Assembly (NCBI GenBank): GCA_963920525.1
Contig: OY986438.1
Span: forward strand, 45,953,288-46,017,287
Source of the DNA: Dichetophora obliterata
Taxonomy: Eukaryota; Arthropoda; Insecta; Diptera; Sciomyzidae
Reading direction: 5' to 3'
DNA: 64,000 nucleotides
Below, one piece after another: positions 34,250 through 45,039 of the stretch. The first letter of the stretch is position 1. Each line of letters begins with the position of its first letter. The position numbers and the translations under genes were made by a program. The notes under the pieces are model-generated. The model saw only the letters and a program-made list of their open reading frames with translations. It was not told the DNA's origin and searched no databases.

Positions 34250-35075
34250 CATAAGATTTAGAACAAATAGTCTTTTAAACAAGAAAAAATACATCCGTTG
34301 ACTAACATGCCCCCTCCCATGTAACTGAAATTTGTATTCTGGTAGAATACACTATAATTTTATTCTGCTATAATACAATTAAAAAATAAAATTTCATACA
34401 CATGACTGTTTTGCAACGATGGCATGTTGGTTTAAAAACAAACCAAAATCATCGACTAACACACCCACCTCCCATATCACCGATCGAATCAATAATTTAC
34501 AGTCTTATGCAATAGATTTTCTTACAAACGTGCAACGCTTATTTAGTTACGCACTTTTCAAGGCTTTACGCATCCTCTACGCAACTTTGCTGAAATTGTT
34601 ATTCATAACCATTTTTGTATTAATTGCTTAATATTGTAAGATTTGTGTCTAAACAATCGAAACTCTTTTATAAAAACGAAGAATTCTTGTACATTTGCAA
34701 ATCTGTTATTGAAAAAAGTGTAAAAAGGTGGCATATGGAGCATGTCTATGATATAAATATATCAGTTGATAACAAATTTTAGGTTAAGTTTACGCAGCCT
34801 TTAAACGCAAATTTCGGCGTTTAAGTTATGCATATCTTACACAAGCCGGAAAAACATTTATGAATAACAATGTGTTGTTTAAAGCTGGTTTAAAGTTACG
34901 CTGCCTCTAAAATGAGATTATGAATAAGGCTGTTAGTATCTTACGTCAATAAATTTTCCCATACCAATAATTTTTTACATACATAATTGTTTTGTATCAA
35001 AGACAAATTGGTGTAAAAATTAAACATATCAGCTCTCTAGCACGTCCCCTTTCTATATAATTGAAATCAGTCATC
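34250..35075. repeat. Diverged copies of an ACTAACAYRCCCMCCTCCCAT-type motif
   Basis: Related blocks occur near 34293-34325 (ATCCGTTGACTAACATGCCC), 34449-34485 (ATCATCGACTAACACACCCA) and 35027-35065. TTACGC(A/T)GCCT occurs at 34790 and 34903, and ATTCATAA blocks lie inverted between about 34600 and 34920. It looks like a worn cluster of small hairpin elements. Confidence 0.3.
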
Positions 35076-35080
35076 TGGTG

Positions 35081-35190
35081 CATGGTCGAAAATTTGGGTT
35101 TAAATTTAAAACCTTTTTGGGTTTGGATAAGTATAGAAACCCTCAAGGTTTTAAATTAAGTTTTAATTTAAACCCAAATTTTCGACCGTG
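35081..35190. mobile_element. Palindromic mini-element 1
   Basis: The arm starting CATGGTCGAAAATTTGGGTT (35081-35125) is the reverse complement of 35136-35190 with few mismatches, leaving a loop of about 10 bases. It shares its terminus (CACGGTCRAAAATTT) with the element 85 bp downstream. Confidence 0.75.
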
Positions 35191-35275
35191 TAAAGTACAC
35201 ACAAAAAAATCTCGTCAGTAAATTCAAACGATATTTGCGGTTACTTTACCGTCAATACAATTGTTGTTGCACATA

Positions 35276-35373
35276 CGATCAAAAATTTTTGATTAAATTT
35301 AAAATCCTAGAGGGTTTATATATTTATCTAAAACCAAAAAGATTTTAAATTTAAATCCAAACTTTTGACCGTG
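35276..35373. mobile_element. Palindromic mini-element 2
   Basis: The arm starting CGATCAAAAATTTTTGATTT (35276-35315) pairs with 35323-35373, which reversed reads CACGGTCAAAAGTTTGGATT. It is a diverged copy of the palindrome at 35081-35190. Confidence 0.7.
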
Positions 35374-35819
35374 TGTATTTCGCAACAAATAAATATCTCG
35401 GATACCACCATAAATTGCTTAAAAATGTTTCGTCTAAAAAATATTTTTAAAAATGAATTGAAAGTTAGAAAAATTGTGAATTCGAAAAAATTTTGTTTAT
35501 TATTAAATTTATACCTGAAATTTATTCAAAAATCATATGAAGTGACAATGCTACTGTTTACTTTCCATCCCAGATGATATTAAGCTCTGACCTATGTTTT
35601 TATTGAAGTCACCCTTCTTCAGAGTTTTAAAACAATAGCTTCTTAAATGCTAACATATCGTATAATTATGCAATGGCAATAGAGTTCAGCTGCTACATCT
35701 TTTTCACACATTCTCCGCAATATATCATTTTAAGAACCAACCCAAATATCATTGAAATATCTCAAAGATATCGATAAAAGTGGTCCAAAAAACAATACTA
35801 AAAGGGAGAAAAATTTACC

Positions 35820-37915
35820 AACAATAATATGGGTTGAGCTCAGGGACAACATAAGACATAACAACTAACCATGCGATTACAAAGATCTTATCTTTCATTA
35901 GTTTTCAATCTACTTTTGAGTTGACCTTTCGACAAGTTAACATCAAATACGCTACAGTTGTTAACAAAGGTACTCATGCAATTTAATGGAGCAGATAACA
36001 TATTATTTGTTCTACTAAATAGTAAATAAATCAAGTTGCTAGAGTTTCTACTGCTTCTACGGTTAGTGTTAAAATTTATAAGGGTAAGAAGTTCTGAAGA
36101 ATCGAAAACACCAGTTATGAGTTGGTATAAGTAGACGATATCAGCAGATTTCCTTCTCTCACTTAAAGATTGCATCTTTAATAATTTCAAACGATCCTCA
36201 TATGGAGGAAGGTTAAATGTGTCAGTTCCACTCAAGCCTTTTGGAGCAACCCGAACAAAACGTTTTTGAATTCTTTCCATACGATCAACATGCACATTGT
36301 AATGTGGGGACCATACTTGACTTGCGTACACCAAATGAGGATGCATAATTGAATAATACAGCGTTGTAGTTGTTATTAAGCTATCAAACTCTTTGGCCCA
36401 CCATTTTATAAAACCAAGCATAGAAGACGCTTTTTTACGAATTCTATCAATATGCATGTTAAACGACAATTTAGAATCCATGCATATACCAAGGTCTTTG
36501 ACGGTAGTTATTCGACTTAATGCAGTATCTTTAATTTTGTAATCAAAAATAAAATTGTTCCTTTTACGCGAAAAGGTCATAGTTTGACATTTATCTGGAT
36601 TTAAAAACATGTTTAGAACACCAAACCTCAAAGGAGTTTAAGTCTGACTGGAGCAGGTCTGAATTGTCATTAGAATCAATTATTCTGTGTATTTTCATAT
36701 CATCTGCATAAATAAGCAAATGAGAGTGTTTGATGACGTGGGTAACATCATTAATTGCCAAAATAAACAGAAGTGGACTTAGGTGGTTTAATTGAGGAAC
36801 ACCCGATTCTGCAACAAATTCAGAAGAAAATACGCCTCGGAACCGTATTTGATAAGATCGCTCCATCAAATATGATTTGATCCAGTTTACAAAATACTGT
36901 GGAAATCGCATTAATAAAATTAATAAAATTTTATTAAAGTTTTAATAAAATTAGATTATGTGGTAATTTATCAAAAGCCTTGCTAAAGTCAGTGTAAATG
37001 CAATCGACCTGGCTACCAGAATCAATAGATTTTAAGCAGAATGCAGTGAAATCGAGGAGATTAGACACATTGGATATGCCAGTAACAAAACCATGCTGAC
37101 GAGTCGTCATGACTTGCCTACAGTGAATTTTTACTTGATCGTACACTATTCGCTCAAAAAGTTTAGGAATCGAAGACAATTTAGCGATAGGCCTATAATT
37201 AGTGACGCCATTCCTGCAACCTTTTTTGTAAATAGAACTGATATAAGATTTTTTCCAAAAAAGAGGAAAATTACTTTCATTAATTGATTTATTAAAAAGT
37301 AACGAAAGTGGCTGACATAAAATAGAGCCGCATTGTTTTAACACTGCGGCAGGAATTCCATCTGGTCCAGCGCTGAAATCCTCATCGATTGATGCAATAT
37401 ACTTAAAAATATCCTCTGAGATAAAAGATATATTCTTCAAAGAAATTTTGGGTGCTTTGGTCATATAATCAAAATACGTTAAATCAGGATTAAAAGAATC
37501 TGAACAAAATAATTCTTTAAAATGATTGGCAAATAGCCCACAAATAATGGTGGAATCGTCAGTAAATCCATCATGAAATTTGAAAGAAGATGGAAATCCA
37601 TCAGTCTTCTTCTTAACATTAATAAGTCCCCAAAATTTTCTTGGATCAGACAAAATACTCAGCGTCATATTATCCAAATACTCATTATATAATGCAGCTG
37701 AGCGATTCTCAAATTCCAGGTCATTTGAGTCAAAACTGCAAACATATTTCTTCCATGCCCTATTCCTATTGCTGCGAAGAGTCTTTAAATCCTCTGTGTA
37801 CCAAGGGTACTCAGAATTTTTCGCAAAATTTGAGACTATATGGTACAGAATCGTGTTTGATATTTGGAGTTGTATGGAAGATGCCATGCGATGTTGTCCG
37901 ATCGGAATATAAGTT
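35820..37915 (-). mobile_element. 5'-truncated jockey-group LINE, best preserved in the window
   Basis: The element begins in the post-endonuclease linker (about 37912) and ends in a short 3' untranslated region near 35820. The endonuclease and ORF1 are missing. Its reverse transcriptase is nearly complete with only two clear frame breaks. Confidence 0.85.
35888..37912 (-). pseudogene. LINE ORF2 pseudogene: reverse transcriptase, two frameshifts
   Basis: The first open part (37887-36934, 317 codons) runs from YPWYTEDLK through DEDFSAGPDGIPAAVLK, SIYKKGCRNGVTNYRPIA, QHGFVTGISNVSNL and CIYTDFSKAFDKLPH, which contains the motif A aspartate. The second (36911-36591) has AESGVPQLNHLSPLLFIL, where LN replaces the usual GS after PQ, and LLIYADDMKIHR with both catalytic aspartates. 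The third (36631-35888) has NPDKCQTMTFSRK, VKDLGICMDSKL, VYASQVWSPHY and RMERIQKRFVR, ending at a natural-looking C-terminus. The two frame breaks lie at about 36920 and 36600. It is a jockey-group type enzyme for target-primed reverse transcription and looks fairly recent compared with the other LINEs here. Confidence 0.88.
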
Positions 37916-37919
37916 TTAT

Positions 37920-40680
37920 CAAAATTATTTTAAAAGTTGCAAGAATTTCAGAAAGACTGGTTTAGCAATAAACGAATTTATAGGCACACCAACGAACAGA
38001 GATAACAGTCTCCTAAAGATTACTACAAATTTATGACAACATTTTTATCGATATCACAATATGAAATTTTTTAAATAATTATATAACATAGTTTAACTTA
38101 ATTTTAAAAACTTACGTTTTTGGGCAGAAAATGAGCAGGACTTGCTTCTTAAAATTAATATCCATCTTCCAAATTGAAAAATTGTAATTTCTTTACTCAC
38201 TCTCTATCGCATATTCGAGCACAAGCCCAGCACATTACAGCAAAACTTACGATTTCCTGCATAAAAGCAAGTGCGCAACTAACTTTTGGAAGAAACTGTG
38301 CATATAAAATTGCCTTTATCTTTTTATTTCACATTGTTGTTGAACTCAAGCACATCACGGCATAATTTCTATTGATCTGAAAAAAAGTAGAGATTTTCTC
38401 ATAAATATAATATCTCAAGAATAAATTTTTAGAATATGAAAGCACATTATAGCGCAGCACATTTATATATATATATATTTTTTATTAGCCATACTTTTAA
38501 ATAGAAATTGTGAAAGCATCGAAACATTTTCCAGACATATAAATTTTTGTTAAAATTGAATAATTTATGTATGAAAAAAATGTAAGCAAAATTATCAAGT
38601 TCAGACACTAAATTGTGATCGTTTTATAACGGCATTTTAGTTAATAATTTAACCTGAACAGTTTTCACATTAAGCTAAAGAACAAATTAATTTGAATTAA
38701 AATTTTTATTGATTGATATTTATCGATGTTAAAAATAATGAGAAATTATTTTTAAAAGTTAAATAAAAATAAAATTGAAAATTGGTGATAATATAAAAAT
38801 TGTGTTTCTTGTCTCATACAAAATGTTATTTTTGCTAGTACATTTGAGCTGTTTGCTAAGTAATGCTTTATTTTCAAAACTTCTAACATTTTCCTAAAAT
38901 ATCTCAATAATACTATAAACATTTTATGCATAGCTGAATTTAATAATTTATTTTGGTTTTAATTTAATATTGACAGAATAATATAAAATGACAACGTGTT
39001 TTAATTTTAAATTTGTATGCCAACTGACCACTGAAAATGACACAGTGAAAACCAAGCATTAGTTCATGAAACAACAAGTTGCAATAACAACAAGTTCTCT
39101 TCAATCCACCAAGTAGAATAGACAGATGTTTCGTTGGTAGCTACACTGATAGCCGATACACATTGACTGCGACATGCGATGAACGCCAATTGTCAAAATT
39201 TAGAACGCATGTTTTCTCCTATAGATGAATTTTTTGAAGACAACACAATAAAGAGAGAATTCGACGACAATTGTTGCTGCTGAAGACTTTAATCTATCTC
39301 TTATTTTACAGAGTTTGCTTATGTTTTGTATGAAATACAGAATGCCGATGTTGTGTTCCTTATAATCAAGTCGTCGAGAATACTGCGACATTTCTCTGTG
39401 ACTACAAGTTTTCGTCTTGTCGATGGACGCATGTTGCAGTCAATGTTTCTCTTCAGTAGTTTTCTGTGGCTTCTGCAGTCTATCTATTTTGGGAAGCTAA
39501 TACGCACAAGTTCTGTTTAACCAAAGCATTATACTTTCTATGCATTATATGCAGTTTTTGCCTTTCAAAACACTGTTTTTCTAATACATATTTTGCAAAA
39601 AGCAAAAGTTCGAAAAATGACTGCATAGAATTCCAGCAAAAACAAAATATTGACTTAATGACTCAAAAATAATATCGATTTTATTTTGATAGCCATAATA
39701 AATGAAGTACTTCTGACCAATATCGTTCACTATATTAACCTTAATAGCTAAATTATGAAAACTACAATTCAAATATGTATAAACGTATTTTCTAACTGCT
39801 TTTCTTGTCCACTCATTGTAGTTTTTTTATTTTTTAACTACACTTCTCAGTTATGCTGATTTAATTTTAATAACACCCTGTACAACTGGCCTAGCTACAC
39901 TCAATGCTTGTGTTGCTTGTGTAACGAGGAAGCGCACAAAGCAATGCGCTGCATTTAATGACTGAAAATAAAGGATAATTCACACAATGACTCGCTGCTA
40001 TACGCTACATAAAAATGATTAGTTAAAAGTTTGCACATCTTGAAGATGAAATAAAAAAAAAATCTAAGAAATTTTTAGGTTCACAAACAGCTCTACAAGC
40101 AATTTGTTCAGCCTTTAAAGTGTTCCATTAAAAGTCATACCAACTTTTTAACAGAAACTAGAAATTTCATTTTTGGCTGGCAGAACAAATTGCTTTGTCA
40201 GCTTAAAGATGAAATATGCTAATATGTTCAAAAATAAAAAGCTGCTTAGCTCTACTTGAAGTTGGTAGCAAACAAGCAACAACAGTAAAAACGTGATGAT
40301 TAATGAGTGCAAGTTAAGCAACACCTTGAATGAATATTTTAATGAACTCCGCTGCTAAATGTTTAATAAAGCAGTGACAAGGATCAGATGTCCTGCAAGA
40401 GTATGTGAGAGTGTACATGCTTGCGTGTGTGCATAAATGTCGAGCAAATTAAATTAACTGCGCTCAACTAGGCACAAAATGTTGCTTGTTGAAGGACAAC
40501 GTGCAGAATACGATGTTGTTGTTGATTTGAGTTGATATGTGCCGCGCACCCTTTTTCAAGTGCTGCGCTTGCTATTTTCAAGTGTTCAAAGTCACGCTCA
40601 GCATAATTGTTGATCCTGTTTATCGTGAGTTGTGTTTTTTTTTTTGGCATTCATCACAATTTTGAATAATAAAATCATTT
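37920..40680. other. Unassigned sequence
   Basis: AT-rich DNA with a short (TA)n run at about 38464-38480 and no frame of a known family. ORFs of 60-70 codons here have no recognisable motifs. Confidence 0.35.
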
Positions 40681-41560
40681 ATAACAGTTGATGATGACGA
40701 TATTGTAGCTGCTGCTGCTGATGATCTTGTTTTCTCAAATGACAGCAACATTTCGACTGATTAATGATGCGCACACTCAAAAGCTGTGAAAATTATTCAA
40801 GCACACATTTGTGCTGAAAAATATACAAAAAAAAAAAAATAAAAAAAAATAAAAATAAAAACTGAAGTAAAAAATCAAAAATAATGCAAATGCTCCGAAA
40901 TCCTTTTTTCAATTCAAATACGTTTTTGTGCTGCCATTGAAGTCACATTCAACAATTTCATCACATTTGCGACTGTCAGACTTTTTGGCGTTTGTCTGAG
41001 TATTTCAAGCAACAACTCGGCAAGCTAAGCATGCGCAATTCCGTCATTTTACAGCTGCACTTGGCTCAGCTACTAAGGAAAGCAATTTTGCTACACGCAG
41101 CGATTATCCTGACTTAAGGCCATACAATAACAACAACAACAAAAATATCTTCTCTCACCAAATCGATCTAGATCTTTAAATCATTTCAATTTTATTTAGA
41201 CGCATGCTGTTGATGCTGCTGCAGCATTGCTTCCTTCTCTTAAATTATGCGCGCATGCGTGCCCTGTGCTCTTTGTGACCAGTGTTTAGTCGATGCAGCC
41301 AGTGCAACCACAGTGGCCAGTTTTATTGCCGCGTCGCGCACATGTCAACAGCGCCATTCGACCAGCCGCCCGTTGCTGCTGCGCATATCAATTGCCAATT
41401 GATTGTCGGACAATCGCATGAATAATGCAATTGCTGGTTGTTGTTTTTGTGGTTGCTGTTGTAGCTATATTTGTTGCAGTTGTTGCCACCCGTTCCAAAA
41501 TTATTGTGTAATTTTGCCATATTTTGGACAACGTTGAAAAGTGACAAATCTAACCATAAA
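40680..41560. other. Less AT-rich island with CTG/CAA repeats
   Basis: Contains GCTGCTGCTGCTGATGAT (about 40710-40727), CAATAACAACAACAAC (about 41126-41140), TGCTGTTGATGCTGCTGCAGC (41207-41226) and GCGCGCATGCGTGCC (41250-41263). It is followed by (GAA)n at 41563-41580. No exon is supportable. Confidence 0.4.
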
Positions 41561-41580
41561 TGAAGAAGAAGAAGAAGAAG

Positions 41581-42540
41581 TGGGTTTTATTTGAAGATTC
41601 CATAAATTGTGTAGTTTGTTATTCTGCCAAAAAAACCTTTTTATCTCTCGACAACATATTTTTAATAAAATTTAACCTGTTTATTTAAATTCATTAAGAT
41701 TTTTTGTGCTTGTTTCAAGATAATCTAGTAAAAGTCGCTCTAATTTATCATCATGCCGCCATTTCAGCATTTTTTGCGGCAAGCTTTTTTTTTGAGCCGC
41801 ACCAAAAATGTCTGTTTAACATGTTTTTGTCGTCAGCGTGAAAGCGAAAAGAACCTAGTTTAGCGTCAAACAAATTAGTGCGCGTTGCGAAAATTATGCG
41901 CGCATGCGTCGTAATGAAATCAAAGCAAAAGGCATGTGAAGAGTAATGAAACAAAATTAAACACACACACCCAGCTGGAACGAGCGCCTTTGAGGTAGAC
42001 CGCTTCGCGATGAGATCACAAGCATTCGTTGTTGTAGAGGTGACTTAAATTCCAGGGATTGTCAGTCACACACGACGCAGCACGTGAACTTTATAAAGTT
42101 TTGAAATATGTTAGAAATAGATTAAAAAAAAAACATGCGAAAAGTGAGAAAATAAAAGTTGGCACAGTTTTTTTAGTTTTTAGAACAAAAAAATTATATA
42201 GGTTTTGAAAATGATTATTACATCCTAACGAAATATATATTTTTCTCCAATTTCTTTTTATTAGCTATATATATTTTTGCATTAAAAAATTCACCATAAT
42301 TTTATATATTAATACTTTAATAAACTTGAGAAGTTTGTGTATTATAAGGCCAAAACCCTAACCCCTTCAAAATTATGATACCGAAAAAATTTAGAAAATT
42401 AGGTTAAAATCTTGTATGCAATTTGCGAGCTTATAGGATTTTTTTTTTTAGTTTAGTGTAGTCTATGCCACAATGCAACTTACAGACTAGTTAAATACTA
42501 AAAATATGCTACATTGTAATAAAAAGTCTATAAATAGAAT
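41581..42540. other. Unassigned sequence
   Basis: ATTATGCGCGCATGCGT recurs here (41895-41910) and in the island upstream (41246-41261). No gene or element ends were identified. Confidence 0.3.
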
Positions 42541-44540
42541 TTAAAACATATCTCATTTAATTTTTAGAAACCGAGAAATCTAAATTATTATTAGCATTTA
42601 AAGAGGTAAACATTTGCAAACCTCGATTAATAAGCGCATTAACTGTATAATTAGAGTTAAAAATTTTCAAATAAAAAGGATCATAGCTTCTAATCATCTT
42701 TACAGGAGCATTGAAATTTCCCATTCCTTATAATGCAGGGCAATCAATTAAACCATTAATAATATCAAAAACGAAAAGCAGCGATAAAATACAATTTCTA
42801 CTATCCAGAGTTTTTAAGCCAATTAAAAGACATCTAGTACTATAAGAGGGAGGTAGACCATCTACATAAAAAGATCGCAACGCAAACCTCGTAAACGCTT
42901 TCTGAACACTTTCAAGCCTCAACTTATGTGACTCATAAAATGAGTTCCATACAATTGCTGCATATTTCAGTCTAGAAGGAACAAAGGAATTAAACAAAAT
43001 TTTTAAAGTATAGGGATCCAAAAAACATGCACTGTTTCTACGAATGAACGCTAGCATGGCATAAGCTTTTGGAATAATATAATCTAGATGGGAATTGACA
43101 GTAAATTTACGATCAAATACTACACCCAAGTTCTTAAATTGATCAACAGAAGCCAAAGAAAAATTTCAATTTGATAAGCGGACTCACGGTATGTGTCAGA
43201 TTTATAGAAAGCCATGAAAACACATTTGTTTAAATTTAGGAAATGGCCATTCTTACAGCACCAGTATATAAAGTATTGTCTCCATTCTGCATAATGCACT
43301 GTGTCATTGACATCACGAATTTTTAGAAAAATCTTAAGATCGTCAGCGTAGAGTAAGTGTTCACAATGAGATAAAAATGAAGAAATGTCATTGATAAACA
43401 AACAAAAAGTAACGGCCCCAAGATACTTCCTTGCGGAACACCTAACGATGCTAAATACGTATAGGATTTAACATTATCAAAGGCAACTATACACTGTCTA
43501 TTTGACTGATACGATTTAGTCCAGCTTAAAAAGTTAAAGTGAAAACCTAATTTTTCAAGCTTCTTAATTAAGAGAGTGTGAGAGACTTTGTCAAATGCTT
43601 GACATCAACCTGGCATCCTTTACTAAAAGCTGAGATACAGTATTCCGAAAACAATACCAAATTAGACATAGTAGAGCGACCAGGAAAAAAAGCCATGCTG
43701 GTATGGAAAAATAATACTCCTTACTGCAAAGAACAATTTTTCTTTGAACATAGACTCAAAAAGCTTTGAAATGGTTGTTAGCTTAGAAATTGGTCTATAA
43801 TTAGCTATATAGTTTTTACAACCAGATTTATGAATCCAGTTATGAAAGATATCCTCCAGCTATCAATAAAATAACCTGAAGAGAGTGAAGTGTTGAAGTA
43901 TAAGTTAACGGATACACTTAATTAAAAGCACAATTTTTTAAAAGAGTGGAACAGAGACCATCCTCGTCATTACGACTTGAAGGTTTCTGTCTGAAAATCT
44001 CCATTAAGATATCATTAGTAGTGAGAGACAAGGCAACAAAATCAATAACAGGATGTAAATTAAACACGCAATCAAAATTATTATTAGTATTATCAAAGTT
44101 CGATTGAAAGAAATCAGCAAACAAATTGACAATACCAGATGCATTGTTCGAGGCCTTATCATTTCGAAATATTCGACGACCCTTTCTTGAATTTAATAAA
44201 ACGCCAGGAAGCCTTAGGATTAGTTTTAATATTTGATTCAAAATTTGCGATACACTGTCTATACAAAATGTATCTAAGAAGTTAAACTACCTCATATAAT
44301 ACCTATATTTCATGTAAAAATAATTTTAATTCGTTAGAACAAACTTTTTATAAAACTTATTACGCAAATTTTTTAAAATTCTTAACCCTTAATTCTTAAC
44401 GAGTATACCAAGGTAGCTTACTTACTTGTGGCTTAAATTTCGGAATAAACTGCAAACAAACTGAGAAGATACGAAGTTCTCCAATTTGGATTTCAATTCT
44501 TTGAGGTTATAATCGTTTAAGCGGATTGGGTTTTCTAATT
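42500..44540 (-). mobile_element. 5'-truncated jockey-like LINE, heavily decayed
   Basis: It covers the linker after the endonuclease (about 44530-44380), reverse transcriptase and C-terminal tail (stop at 42557-42559), in the same direction as the LINEs at 21.2, 35.8 and 45.0 kb. Confidence 0.8.
42557..44530 (-). pseudogene. LINE ORF2 pseudogene: reverse transcriptase with many frame breaks
   Basis: The reverse strand shows LPWYTR (about 44400), FADFFQSNF and MEIFRQKPSSRNDEDGLCS (the pre-finger region, about 43960), GVPQGSILGPLLF (about 43430), FINDISSFL, HLLYADDLKIFLK (about 43345, catalytic pair kept), FKNLGVVFDRKFTVNSH (about 43135), RLKYAAIVWNSFYESH (about 42950) and a tail ending in LDFSVSKN just before the stop. 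At least five frames are needed. The endonuclease is missing. It belongs to the same broad jockey-like group as the other LINEs but is clearly a different family. Confidence 0.82.
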
Positions 44541-45039
44541 TTTAAAAAGTATTTACATAATAAAGAAAATACATATTGCACCATATATAGTCAAAAATAT
44601 TAGACTAATTTTATTGTAATCGTTGCACAGTTGCTCGATTTCTTAAAAGTGGTTGCAAAAATAAATTTGGTGTGGTTGAAATAGCGTTTGTCAAAGGTTC
44701 ACGAGAAAATTTTACCAAATTTAAACAAATGGTTCGCTTTTTGGATTATTGAAAAAAAAAAAAAATGAAAGCTGAAATCACAGAAGTCTACAGAAGAGTT
44801 GATGTAGCGATCAAAGAAACAGTCTGTCTTGTCTGTTTAGTGGTTTGTTATGTAAAGAACTTGTTTTAGTTGCAACCTGCTGCTTCAGTAAGCTCAAATA
44901 TAATTCTAAAAAAGTATATTTCTAAGAAATTTAAAAAACAATAAGTGAAAAATTGTGCTAATTGTTTATTTTTATGTGGCTGCGTTTTTCTAAAATACTT
45001 TTTTACGTATTTTTTTAAATTTCGGACGAAAAACCAGTT
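44541..45039. other. Unassigned spacer between two LINEs
   Basis: AT-rich, with a poly-A run at 44752-44764 and no recognised content. Confidence 0.3.

Noticed and set aside
34419..34631. 70-codon frame with a hydrophobic end
   Set aside because: Lies in a cluster of worn hairpin repeats and shows no family motif.
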